Shown: piece by piece, positions 11,306 to 22,701 of the stretch
How the letters are laid out: every line of letters starts with the position of its first letter
How positions within the stretch are numbered: position 1 is the stretch's first letter
DNA from: Ophioceras dolichostomum
Lineage: Eukaryota > Ascomycota > Sordariomycetes > Magnaporthales > Ophioceraceae
DNA: 64,000 nucleotides
NCBI GenBank assembly: GCA_003049485.1
Contig: PYST01000025.1
Span: 1-64,000, forward strand
Direction of reading: 5' to 3'
Position numbers and translations under genes: made by a program
Notes under the pieces: model-generated
Told to the model about the DNA's origin: nothing
Seen by the model: only the letters and a program-made list of their open reading frames with translations
Database searches by the model: none

Positions 11306-12818
11306 ACCTTTTTCGGCCTGCTAATTCGTTGTTTTCTGTTTGGATTCAGTCTTGTATCCTCCTTTCTTACTTTGGGGCAGGGGCATTGCCAGTTCTTACA
11401 TCCATCGGCCCTTTCCCTTCGAGAAGCTTGGGCGGGGCGGGACAATCTAGGGTCCTAGCACCCTTGTTGTGTTCTCGTAGTGAGGCGTTCCGATGTCCAC
11501 ATTGCTACGGTGCAGCCACGCAGCGGATGATGTTAGGGATGAGTTTGACGACGTTTGGAACGAGTGTGGGAAAAACGACTGGGAAGGTTTGGTGTAATGT
11601 TTTGGCGTGCTTTTGTTTTTGTTTTATTTTTCCCCTCCCCCCTTTCCTTGTGTTCATTGCATGGCGAGCCTGCGTTTTGGGATGAAAAGGAGGCGAAGCT
11701 TGGTTTGACTTACTCTTCTTCATGGTTGAGTTGCGACGACTTTACAGTGGGGAGTTGCAGTGGAGAGTTGAAGTGTGCTGCAAAGACAGGAGAGGCCGGC
11801 ATGGGCTCTGTATACCTGCAGCCTTCCTCCGTAGGCACTTACCTAGGTAGTTGACTCGACTCTGTACTTGTGCTCCGGCCCACGCACCCGAGGGAAATCA
11901 TATCGTTTCTGGGTACCACCACACCTTGAATACCTACCTACCTACCTACCTAGGTACTAGGTTGGTCCCTAGCAGGTAAGGCTATCATCCGTGGGTGACA
12001 GATCTGTCAACCCCCGACCCCACCTGTAGCTGTGTTGCCTCCAGCCCAACGCAGTTCAGTTGATATCTCGCCTCACCTTTCTCATTTCTATCTCATGCAT
12101 ATAACGTGCATCCCTTCCACCTTGGTCGGGCACCGATCTCTCCTCTTTCTTTTTTTTTCTCTTTCCTTTCCGTTTTTTCTCTCTTGGGCTTTAGGGCGTC
12201 GCGAGTGATGGCATGATTCGTTGTCGGACGCCGGCCATCACAAACCTCACGAGCAGGGCGGCCAATAGACGTGGACGCGGGTGAGTTTTGCGCGTCTCGG
12301 GATGCAAAGTTGCAGCGGCTTTCCCGTTAGAGATCAGCCTGCCTCTGGCCTTGCTGCATTGTTGATTGGGCCAGGCCAGAACGGAAGCATGGGTGGCGAG
12401 TTTCTACACCAATCTCTCTGCACCAATTTCTGCACGAGTTTCTCTGCACCCGACACTCGTGCGTTTTTCTTATTTTTCCCCCCTCCTTGCCCGAATTGCG
12501 TTGGTTCCGATGCCGACCACGGCCAATGGCAGCCATGTAGAGCCTCACTATTGAGCACTCTTTGAGCACTCTTTGAGCAGCCTGCATTACAGCCTTCCCA
12601 TACGCATTATTCTTGCTGCTTACCCCTACCCCACCCACCCCAGCTGTCCGTTCTCTATTTGTTGTTTTCATCCTCATCCTCCTTATTGTTCTTCTTCTTC
12701 TCCTCCTCCTTCTTTTTGCCCCCTCCCTCTCCCTGTATTCTCCCTGCCTCCAATGGACAGCACCCGGTACCAGCCGATTCTGGCTATCCACCATCGCAAA
12801 CCCAGGGCTCACTGAGTG
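11306..12818. other. Intergenic region GPI protein - RBR ligase
   Basis: About 1.5 kb. It contains two CCTAGGTA-type clusters: 11837-11850, and 11931-11956, which has five consecutive TACC units. A pyrimidine-rich stretch at 12600-12750 looks like the promoter or leader of the ligase gene. No gene is seen. Confidence 0.5.
11931..11956. promoter_or_regulatory. TACC-repeat motif cluster
   Basis: Five TACC units in tandem, ending in TAGGTA, in the region upstream of the RBR ligase. Confidence 0.6.
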
Positions 12819-15259
12819 ATGCGTGACACACAGACGAGGCTTCGGCACCGTCCCGGTTCGGGGCTGCGGGCCTGGCTGGAGCGGCGGGCCCGGCACCCTC
12901 TCGGACTGGGAGGGCTGACCCGAGGCCGCAGGCCGTCACCACCGTCGCCGTCGTCCAGGAATTCACCGTCTCCGTTCGGCCTCACACTGCAGGACCTCGA
13001 CGGCCGAAGCAAAACCTTCGTTCTGGCGGTTGGTCACAACGGGTGCCGGCTCTCCAAGGTTGAGGGCGTCTTGCGCGCGTCGTGCAGCCCGCCCATTGCG
13101 AAGCACGAGCGTGTGCTGTTCTACGGAGATGCTACGGCCCGGTTATCATCGACCCACCGCTTCCGGCGTGCGGCCACCGTCTTCTACCGGGTCCTTGACG
13201 CCGACGCACACGCAGACTCGGACGGCCGTGCGTTTGGCATAGGGTGGGACGGGCCCGAGCGCTACCGGCCCCGGCCGGGCCGGCTCGAAGAGGCCCTGGG
13301 TGACGCCATTGTGGCTGGCCAGACAGTCGGAGGGTTGCGGAGTGAGATTGCGCGCTTGCTCGACATAGACCAACCGCGACGGGTCCTCATCTCGGCACGT
13401 GGCGGACTCAGGGAGGGGCCTGTCGAGGGCACGGACTGGGAGGTGCGGAGGGTGGGCGAGTGGCTGTGCCGGCGGCTAGCCGTCAAGATGCTGCCCAAAG
13501 ACCTCCACATTGTCCTGAAGGGCCAGGGCAGGGAGTACATCTACCACCCGTCCTCGCCTCGGGCTCCGGCGCCCACGGGCACCGAGCTAAGAAAGTGGAT
13601 CCACTCCCGCATACTGCGCGGCGTCGATCAGAGATTCGGCCTCAGCCGCCACGGCAGCCAGTTAGACAAGTCCTCGGACGGGCCCGATAGCAGCGACGGC
13701 GACAGCGACGGCGACAGCAGCGACAGCACCATCATCATCCGACACGTCGGCCGCGAGGGCGGTAAGAAGGGCGACAAGGCGGGTGACAAGGCAGGCGACA
13801 AGGCGGGCGACAAGGCGGGCGGGAAGAAGCGAGAGAGGGAGAGGGGCAGGACACTGCACGGATCGAGCGTGGCGGTCTGGGGGAGCACTTTCAGCTTCCA
13901 CCTGCCGCTCGAAGTGGCCGAAGAGTTCGCGGATGGCGAGTCGTGGCTGCTGGCGGCGACAGAGGAGTGCGGCGTATGTGGCGACGAGAAGACTGTAGCA
14001 GAGATGCCGCTGCGAGCCACACTTGGCTGCACGCACGGGGCGCCGGATCTCTGCAAGGCATGCTTCGGGCAGTGGATCCAATCCGGGCTCGAGTCTCTGG
14101 CGTGGGACCAGCTGCGGTGCCCGGAGTCCGGCTGCAGGCAGCTGTTGGCATACGAGGATGTGCGACGCTACGCCGCGCCGACCGTGTTCCGGCGCTACGA
14201 CGACGCCACCGCGCGGTCAGCCATGCGCGACATGCGCCACTTCCGCTGGTGTCTGTCGACGTCGTGCCCGTCGGGCCAGATCCATGCCGCCAGCTGCCCG
14301 CAGTTCACCTGCAATGCCTGCCGTGCTCGCCACTGCGTCGTGCACAACGTGCCCTGGCACTCGGGTGAGACGTGTGAGCAGTACGACCGCCGCAACGCCC
14401 GCCGTCGCAGAGACGACCGCAAGTCCCAAGACGTGGTGCGGAAGACCTCCAAGAAGTGCCCGGCCTGCAAGCGGTCGGTATACAAGTATGCGTACGTCAT
14501 CGTCGGCTACTTAACCCTCTGCCACTTAACCCCTGTTTGTCCCTATTTCTTCCCTTCTCCCCTGAGCCTCATCTCGCCCCCCTAGCCCAGGACTCCCGAC
14601 ACGACCAGGAGTGCCACCGCCATTCTTGGCTGTGGTAGCTGGTCATGGCGATCTCCCGTGCGTACCGGTTACTGACAAGATGGCGCGATCTACACGTGTG
14701 TCGTGTCTCTAGAGGCTGCAATCATATTACCTGTGTATGTAGGGTGGAGTGGTGCTTTGTCTGCTTCGCCCGGTACAGCGACGTCGGCTACGGCTTAATG
14801 CGATGCCAGCACAACCCTGGCTGCACCGAACGAGACCCCCTGGCCGGCATCCCTCTCCCGCCAATGCCCGGTGCCAGACCAATGCCCTTTCGCCCGCGAG
14901 GCGTGCCTCCTGCCGCGCCGGCCCCGCCCCGTCTCTTCGATCCGCCGTGGCTTGTCTTGGCCGAGATGGAGAACAACCGCCGTCTAAACAACAATGCAGG
15001 AGGCGGCCGTCCTCCTCTCCCTCCTCCTCCCCTACCGCCAGCCGGCTTCCAGCCTCCTCCCCGCCCACCGCCAGCCGGCTTCCGGCCTCCTCCTCGCCCA
15101 CCGCCAGCCGGCTTCCAGCCTCATCCTCCCCCGCCGCCAGCGGTCCTCCGGCCTCCTCCCTGGGCTCTCGCCCCCGCCGCTCCAGCAGTGGGACGCGTTA
15201 ACAACCGCCATGCCCAGGTCCTTGACGGTGTTCTTGATAACTTGCACCTTCGCGAATGA
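12819..15259 (+). CDS. RBR (RING-IBR-RING) type E3 ubiquitin ligase
   Basis: Two exons, 12819-14485 and 14713-15259, giving 737 residues; the ATG follows an in-frame stop. RBR ligases accept ubiquitin from an E2 onto a RING2 cysteine and pass it to substrate. RING1 starts at ECGVCGDEK (C384) with CTHGAPDLCKACF. The IBR follows with FRWCLSTSC, FTCNACRARHCVVH and the closing WHSGETC. RING2 is split by the intron: CPACKRSVYK joins KGCNHITCVC and EWCFVC, putting the likely catalytic cysteine at C558. The 227-base intron (GTATGC...TCTAG) restores the zinc ligands exactly, which supports the join. Upstream is an unassigned ~300-residue region ending in an acidic Ser/Asp stretch and GDKA repeats. 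The C terminus is a proline-rich tail with repeated PPPAGF. The partner E2 and substrates are unknown. Confidence 0.88.
15010..15150 (+). repeat. Proline-rich coding tandem repeat
   Basis: Imperfect units of about 39 bases encode PPRPPPAGF-type repeats in the C-terminal tail of the RBR ligase. Confidence 0.7.
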
Positions 15260-15964
15260 TATGTTTTGCTCTGCCCAGTGTCAGTAAACAGCGAGGCACC
15301 CACTCTGCCGCATTTGCCATGTGCCTTTGGCTCTCCCTTCCCCTCCTTTCCTCTTCTGTGTAACTGTTTATAAGCAGGCTAAGTCGCGTGTTTCCCTTAA
15401 CGATTGTTACGATATATAACGACTACAATTCATGTACGGCCTTGTCTCCTTTTCTTCTTTTTTTTATTTATTTTTTATTTTTTTACATTATCTCGCGTTG
15501 AATTTCATTTCGCGCTTGCCCGGACGAAAACAGGAAGACTGAATGGCTTGTAGGTCTGTTAGTCAGTGTACACTTGTCGGCCTATCGGTGACAGGTGTGG
15601 AAGTATTGAGATTGTGAAAGTAGGTAGAACAAAGTAGATGGCTCAGATAGCCACCTTGACGACAGGCCGACATGGATAAAAGCCCAAGGAACGGCAGAGA
15701 AGTGGAAGAACCCACCCCTCCGAACATGTATGACCCAGATACTTAGACGAACCACTGATGATTGCCTTACATTAAATTTCTCCACCCCTGCAAAACTACT
15801 AAGCATCCATTTTCTCGGGTCGCAACTAATCGCAGATTCCTTCCCACCCTGCCACATGCCTTCAAACCTCCCGGGAGCAGCGCCTAGGGAGTCCACGGTG
15901 ATGTTCTTTGACCGGCATCCATCCGTCGAACGATAGATGCCTGACAACGAGAGAGCCCCAAGTC
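15260..15964. other. Convergent intergenic region
   Basis: About 700 bases between the 3' ends of the RBR ligase and the 1050-residue protein. It has T-rich tracts around 15451-15486, likely 3' processing sequence. No gene is seen. Confidence 0.5.
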
Positions 15965-18900
15965 CTACCAAAAGCCATTGGCCTCTAGCCTATCCACCGT
16001 CTTCGGCTTCTCCCTTACCAATCCCGACTCGTCCACGGCCAGTCCGTTGTTCGTCAGCACGCCGATGCCGTCCATGTCCTTGACCATCGCAAGCGCGGGT
16101 TTCCAGAGTGCCTCGAAGCAGCCAGACGCCCTGAGCTTCTCCACTGTCCAGGGCGGCTCGTCGCCCAAGTCGAGGGTCTCGTTCGCGAGAAACATTTCCT
16201 CCGCTTCCACGGATGACAGCGACGCTTCGACCCACGTTGCAAACCGGCCTTTCCTGGGATGCTCGTCTGCGATGACGACCTGCGGAAACTTCGTCGCCGG
16301 CCTCCCCTCTGACTTCTTCGATGTCAGCCAGCCCATTCGCTGTACCTGGCTGACGTCCAAGTACGTGTTGCTGTTCGCCGAGATATAGCGGGCAACATGT
16401 CGAACCCGTATGTCTTCGACCGTCGTTTTGAAGACATCTCCCTGGTGCAACACCTTTGCTTCGTCATTCTCGAAGCTCAGGCATGGCGGGCCCCTCGAGT
16501 TCGGCCTATATAAGTCATCAGTTGTCCAAGCTGCTGTCAGTGTGGAACTAGACTGTATCTTACGAGTGGCCGGTTGGGCTGTGGATCGGCCGTGTGGGCA
16601 AGGCCAGGGAAGGCAAAGTGAAGCGAAGTCAGAAAAGGGTGCGTGCGTGCGGAAGGGCAGAGGAAAACACTCAGTACTCACACTATCTCCAAGGAGTCTA
16701 CCAAGCGTCGAGCAAAAGACGCATACACCTGCTCAAGGGCCTCGGTGGGAGTATACGTGGCCAGCAGCTGGACATCCCAATGGCGGTGTAAGCAATGGAC
16801 CAGGATCGGCGCAAGTCGGTCGCCTGGTCGGCGGAATCTATAGGCGAATGTTTTCGAATCCACCTCGACCACGAAGTCCTCTTTCATCTGGCTCGGTGAC
16901 CCGTCGCGGAAGAACTGTCGGCAGCATAAGAACTCATACGTGACCCGCCTCGAGAATTGTTTCCACGGTGCCTCGGTCGAGAGCCCGGCCTTGGGAAAGG
17001 TGGCCAGAGTGTCCGCATCCTGACCGTAGATAGACAGGATGTCGGTGAATATATACGAGCTGGGGGAGCCGTAGGCTTCATCCATCTTCCCCAGAAGCTC
17101 GGCGGGCAGCCAGCCGTTGCTGTCCTCATTTTGTGTATTTCTGGCAAGACCGCTTTCCGTGAAGTCTTTCAGGCAGATGCGGCCAAACACGGCTCGCAGC
17201 TGAATCCGGCCTGGCCTGGATCTCATGTAGCCCGCCAACCCTGCTAGCTTATCCTCTAAGCCCTCAATAAAGGCCGGGTGTGGATCGGCTCGAGGGTGTG
17301 CCAGTAGGCCTGATCCGTAGTCACCGGGAGCACGTGATGGGGCCCTTTGATTCATGGTCTCGCGGAATAGTCGTGGGTCCTCATCATCGCGGGCTTGGAC
17401 GGTCGACTTTGGCTGGCTTGGCACCACCGCCCTCTCAGGGACCAACGGCTCCATGTCGAACGTGATGTCAGGAGGCATGACGTCAAGTGGTCGAGGAGGA
17501 GCCGCAGGCTGGGGGACGTTTCCCAGGGCTGGGAACTCATTGAGCGAGTCCAACCGAGGAGGACGGCCAGACCAGCCCCAAGCCCCGTCGTCACTAGGCT
17601 GAGATGAAGTCGGGACGGGTGTGGCAGCTGGCAACGAGCGGCGGCTTGCAGATGACGCTTGGACTCGCGGAGTGGCTTTGCCCGGCTGTTGGGCCCGGGT
17701 CTGGTCGGAGCCCGGGTTGACAGCGGCGGGGGCAGGTGCCCGAGAAGGCAGGGCGGGCCAGGGAACAGATGCCTGGCCACGACCTTTGTTAGCCCAAGCT
17801 GGACCCGGAGGGGCGGCTGGCGGTTGTGACCAAGCCGGCACTGGAGCCCAGGCACTCTCCGGCTGGGCACTGGCATTGGCTGGCGCCCAGCCCACTGAGG
17901 TAGACACCTGCACCGCGCTTGATCCTCGGCCGCGCCCACTCCTTCGATTTTGACCTCGCCCCGTGGCCTGACTGCTAGAGGCGGCCGGCTGTCGAGCAGG
18001 GACGGAGGTCCCTCGCCCCTGGCCCTGGATACTGGCCGGAGCCGTTACCTGCTGATGCGCCCTACCCTGGCGTTGGGGGTGCGGCCGCTGCTGCTGCTGC
18101 TGCTGCTGCTGCGGCTCTGGCAACGACTGAGCGTGATATCTGGCCCGACTCGGCGAGCTGCGACGGTCCGAACCAAAGCCGACCGCGAAGTCTGGACTGG
18201 TAGGGCGCGGCGGCTCGAACTTGTCTGGCGTGGCGTTGATCCACTCGTTAACGAATGCTTTCTTCGTAGCATCGTCGCCGGAATCGAGACCTGCAGAGCT
18301 CGCTGCCCCCCTCTCATCCACGGGATAGTCCGGAGTGCTCGTCTCCCGCTGTTTCGGGGTATAAGTCCAGTTGTCGAAGGCACTGCACCTGCGCCGTGAA
18401 ACATTGATGGTGTCGCAAGGGGGTGCGCGAGGACCAAAGAGAGAGCGGAAAAACCCTGTCCCCGGCTTGAGGCAGCAGATCCGCAGACTCACTCCTTTAT
18501 GGAGGGCGTCGTATTCGCCCCAAGCCGGCGTATCGAGAACCGTGGATGTGACCAGTCCCGGATTAATGGCCGCCATACGCCGCGCATCCACTTGGAAATT
18601 TTTGTCACCCTCGGCATAAAAGAGGTGCTCCGTCACGGGGAAAGCCAGACGCTGCGCAGGAAATGAGGCAATTGGGATGGTCAGTCGATAGGTAATGCGT
18701 TTCCGTCTTTTTTTTTTTTTTTGGGGGGGGGGGAAGGTATAGACAGTGAAAACGAACCCAGTTCATCAACATTGTAGTCAGCTTCCTGAGTGTGTTGTCG
18801 ACTGCCTCACGAGAGTCTCCGCCGACGTAGACGACACGACAGGAAACGTCGCACATCATAAAGGTGCCGGCAAGCTTCCCAATAGATAGGAGCTGTTGAG

Positions 18901-19572
18901 GCAGCGACATGATGTGGCGGATGGTGACCGACTCGGCCTCGGTCTCGTCGAGTTCTTTCCAGACACCCGTGAATTCAAATTTTGCGAACACCAAAGGTAG
19001 TTGGTGCCGCGCCTCGAAGATCCGCACGCCGTGTGTTGGGCGTAATGCATGGCTCTCTCGAAGTGATAGGATCATCGGGTGATTCAGCTGGTCCTGTTTT
19101 TTTGGCGAAGAGGCAGTAAGCACCCATCCTCCCTCATGCTAAGGACCCGTAGAGATCCCACTGAGACGGCAGTTCAAGAGGGTGACGTACCTTGACAGTC
19201 CCATCGTCGTTGACCACGTCCTCCCAGTCCAAGTCCTCGGCCACCTTCAACAGCAAGCTACAAAACTTCTGCTTGATGGTCTCGGCATGGGTTTTGAGAC
19301 ACATGATTTTGAACCAAAAGTTGTCCGGGTCGTAGGTGATCTCGCATCCGGGCTGGTTTGGAAGGCACGTCAGCAGGCAGTCTGCGTGAAAGGGGAGCCG
19401 GCGTCCAGGGCATCGCAAACAAACATACCACTGTGATTGCGGCCTTGGCATTTTTCAGAACATGAGCAACGCCATCCGGACGATATGCCCAAAACGAGGT
19501 CACGTAGAATTGGAAGTTGGCCGAGGGCAAATGCCCGGAGTGGTCCTGAGTGGCCGCCTTGAGATCGGCCAT
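15965..19572 (-). CDS. Uncharacterised 1050-residue protein, five exons
   Basis: I do not recognise this protein. Exons in reading order are 19572-19429, 19352-19191, 19093-18758, 18651-16682 and 16505-15965; every junction keeps phase and yields 1050 residues. Donors are GTATGT, GTACGT, GTTCGT (weak) and GTGAGT. The first ~230 residues look globular, with FQFYVTSFWAYRPDG, PGCEITYDPDNFWFKIM and VSCRVVYVGGDSREAV; alternating strands and helices recall a KH-like RNA-binding fold, but that is speculation. Residues ~300-600 are Ser/Pro/Gln/Arg-rich, with an eight-Gln tract. The C-terminal ~400 residues look folded again, including GMDGIGVLTNNGLA-like sequence and the end TVDRLEANGFW. Its architecture of ordered ends and a disordered middle would suit an RNA-protein granule or scaffold role; no function is claimed. 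Confidence 0.8.
18088..18112 (-). repeat. CAG trinucleotide repeat encoding polyglutamine
   Basis: About eight CTG units on the + strand, read as CAG on the coding strand, encode eight glutamines in the disordered middle of the 1050-residue protein. Such tracts vary in length between strains. Confidence 0.85.
18708..18733. repeat. T15-G11 homopolymer junction inside an intron
   Basis: On the coding strand this is C11 followed by A15 within intron 3 of the 1050-residue protein, between donor 18757 and acceptor 18652. It is a likely hotspot for sequencing and replication slippage. Confidence 0.85.
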
Positions 19573-21339
19573 GGCAAGCTGCGAAGTGCAGACGCCGACT
19601 CCAAGAAAGGAAGGGTTGGAGATTTCAGCAAACCCGGCTGGTCGCTGGGGAATCGATTCATACGGACTCGTAGGTGCTATTGGCGCAAGCGAGCTTACCA
19701 TGCAAGCTTACCAGGCAACGACCTGGTATGGGACGGGAAAGATATGTGGTTATTACGATGAGTCGGCCAATTTGGAAGATGGAGGTCCGATGGAATGCGA
19801 TGGGATGGCTGGCGCGGCTGCCCGACGAAATGTGTCCGGGCTGTCGGGGAGCATTACCAAAGAGAAAAGTGCAAGGAAGATTGAAGTGGGAAAGATAGGT
19901 CAGATGGGAGGGAGTGGAAGTGGAAAGAGCACAAGGCATTCGTTCTTGCCACCCGAGATGTGACCATGACTTGCCTAGATTAGTGCGTGAAATGAAAGCA
20001 AATTCCTTTGGAGATCTGGACTTGCGACGGAAACACCGAAGCGGCGATTGTAGGGCGACAGTGAGCAAGCGAGTAGGCGGGTGAATGAGCGATGCATGGG
20101 AGTGAGTGACGGACGAGGCTTCGCCTCCCTGCATCAGATGAAGACTCAAGAAGCAAGCCAGCCAGCCGCAAACACTGTGGTCATCAGCACAACACTCGCG
20201 ATCGAATTTAGCGTCGCCACGAAGCTGTATTCCCCTCAGCAAAGTCCACGCCCTTCCGCCGGCAGCAGCCCTTCCGCCGTGCTGCCGGATAACGCCCCCG
20301 TCTCGGCACGGCGAGGGGCGTGCTACATTATCGTAGGTAAATAAGACACGTCAATTCAAGGCTGTGAATACCTCGTGGAGCCCTTGGCCTCCTTCCTTGG
20401 CCCTGACGACATATTTGAAAACCTGATACACTTCAACACGCAGAGTGCATAACTCAAGTACCGCAGTTAGCGATATATGAGCTCTCTGGCAGAAGAGGAT
20501 GCCTGGCATAGATAGGTATAGGTATTCTCTCACACAGGGTCTATCTCTCTCGCCCTACTGATCTTAGCGCAGGCCGCATGCGGCCGCGAGGCAGACTTCA
20601 GTGAACGGGCGGCCGTCATGTAGGTACCTAGGTACCCAGGTAGACAGGCAGCAAAAACATGAATCCCCGAACTCCAACCCCTTTTTGTTGTGCGCATACC
20701 AACCCAAAAACAATTAAGTGAATAGAACGCCGGCTGCACCCAATCGGTCTAGTTCCGAAGAAAGATCTGAATGTGACATAAAGGAAGAGGACGGGAAACG
20801 CAGCGGTGAAAATTGGACGTATAGGCAGACTTTTCATCAAGTCGCACTCGCTACCGTAATGATTGAGCTCTATCGGTGTATGAGATCTCGAAATGCACAT
20901 GCATATGTGAATTCGCCCATGTACGAGAAATGAACATGATGGCATGATGGGAGGTGGGAAGAGGAAGAGAGCGAGGGAAGAGAGCGAACAGAACACCAAG
21001 GGAAGCCACCAAGGGTAATCGTCCAACACCTGTCTCGAGACAAAGGGTAGTTCAACATAGGGGGGAGGATTTTATGTCATGAACGATGAAATGCGAATGA
21101 TCATAACGAGGAAGCTCAGGACGAATTCCTAGCCCCTTGAACCGTTCTAGCCGTAGTGAATATGCAGTAACATCTCGGGAAAAATTCCCCCCGAAAAAGC
21201 AAGAAAGCGAGAAAGGGAAAAAGATGAAGAAAAACAAATGCTTGGAAATATGGTAATCTCAGAAGATGATAAATAGGACTGGGAGATGGGAGGCGCTAAT
21301 GAAGGAAGGAGAGGAATTATGGCAGTGGGTATTTCAAAA
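19573..21339. other. Intergenic region upstream of the 1050-residue protein
   Basis: About 1.8 kb between the start of the 1050-residue gene and the stop of the SHE3-like gene. A CCTAGGTA cluster lies at 20621-20640. The antisense open frames here have no domain or codon support. The first few hundred bases are probably promoter and leader. Confidence 0.5.
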
Positions 21340-22701
21340 TCATTGGGCTCCTCGTACGTTCTCCTTCACTTTCAGCGACCACTTGAGCTTGTGAAGCACC
21401 TCCCGCGTCTCCTCCAGGGTGCGTAGTTGCTCAGCCTCCCTCTCGGCGGCTTTGGTCTTGATCTCGCGCAGGGCATTCTCCTGCTCGGCACGATACTCGT
21501 CAAACTTGCGCGTGACGTCTTGGTTCTGCCGCCGCAGGTCCCGTATGTTGCCGTCTTGCTGGTCACAAAGTTCTCGGAGCGTGTTGATCTTGTCGTCGTC
21601 CGAGGCCCGCTCTTCCAGCAACGCTGCGACGTCTTGCCGCATGCGTCCCAGAGCCCGCTTGACTTCCTCGCCCTGGTCCCTCCAGTGGCTGCTTATGGCA
21701 TTGTAGCGGCCATCCATGAGGGCGGCGTGCGAGTTCGCCTGTTCGACTTGGCGCTTCGCCTCGCACCGCACCCTCTCGAGCTCCTCCCGCCACGTCCGCT
21801 CCTTGTCGCGTGCATCCACCGCCCGGCCCTTCTCCAGCTCCACCGCAGCCTGCAGGCTCTCCACCTGCCTTTCCTTGCGCGACAGAAGCGTCTTGGTGAC
21901 GCTGGCATCGAGCACAAGACTTTCGTATTCCGATGTCAACCTATCCATCTTGTCCTCGATTAGCCGAGCCGCCTGCTTGGACTCATCGGCCTTTAGTTTC
22001 TCGATCTTGATGTCCCGCTTGAGTGCCTCGTTGTCCGAGACTAGCCGGTTGATAACCCTGCCGGTCTTGCCGAGCCCGGCCTTGCCGACGGTCGAGTCCC
22101 AGCCGTTTGAAAGGTGCGCTTCCGTAGCACTCAGACTGAGGCCGTCCCCGGAATCGCCCGGCGGGTGTGCCGGCCTCCCGGTACCATTGCTGGTCGCCGC
22201 TTGCTCCTGGCTTACTATTGCACTGGCATGGCTCCTGCCGGTGACTCCCAGACTGCTTTCTCTCAGGGGCACGTCGACACGGGGTCGGCTTGCTACCGGG
22301 CCCGGCGCCCGCGGCGGAGGCAGTGCCAGGTTCTCCATTGACGGTGAGGCGCCGTCAAGGTGGGAATTTGGGGTGCCCGGTTTTAACCGGACGGTCGGGC
22401 GCGGATCGGCGCCGTTAGAGGGCGTTAGGTGTTGCGAAGCTGCTGACAGCGCGCTGGCGTTGCTGTTCAGCGAGCTTGAGAAGGCGGAGGCTGAGTGAGG
22501 AATGGATGGGGACCATTCGGACGACATATCATCGTCGAGCGAGGGGCGGCCTCTTTCGTCGAGGCTGGGCACGGGGCGAATGGTCGAGGCCATCCGCCGG
22601 GGCGGATCCGGGCCGTTAGCTGGTGCTGGAGGAACAGTCGGCAGAGGTTTCGAATCGCGTGCGAGTTCGGGTGTGCCATTGGCCATGGCTTTCGTATTCA
22701 T
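21340..22701 (-). CDS. she3: SHE3-family coiled-coil protein
   Basis: Single exon of 453 residues from the first in-frame ATG at 22701. In budding yeast She3 is the adaptor linking the type V myosin Myo4 to localised mRNA; in filamentous fungi the job is less clear. Residues 1-200 are Ser/Pro-rich and disordered. From about 205 the family-typical segment TVGKAGLGKTGRVINRLVSD leads into a long coiled coil (NEALKRDIKIEKLKADES, LTSEYESLVLDASVTKTLL, HWRDQGEEVKRALGRM) that runs almost to the C terminus at ENVRGAQ. The heptad-rich stretch is about 240 residues, as in Pfam SHE3. The frame remains open upstream but with no ATG; a spliced upstream exon is possible. Family assignment is good; an mRNA-transport role is inference. 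Confidence 0.82.
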   Translation of the reverse strand: MNTKAMANGTPELARDSKPLPTVPPAPANGPDPPRRMASTIRPVPSLDERGRPSLDDDMSSEWSPSIPHSASAFSSSLNSNASALSAASQHLTPSNGADPRPTVRLKPGTPNSHLDGASPSMENLALPPPRAPGPVASRPRVDVPLRESSLGVTGRSHASAIVSQEQAATSNGTGRPAHPPGDSGDGLSLSATEAHLSNGWDSTVGKAGLGKTGRVINRLVSDNEALKRDIKIEKLKADESKQAARLIEDKMDRLTSEYESLVLDASVTKTLLSRKERQVESLQAAVELEKGRAVDARDKERTWREELERVRCEAKRQVEQANSHAALMDGRYNAISSHWRDQGEEVKRALGRMRQDVAALLEERASDDDKINTLRELCDQQDGNIRDLRRQNQDVTRKFDEYRAEQENALREIKTKAAEREAEQLRTLEETREVLHKLKWSLKVKENVRGAQ

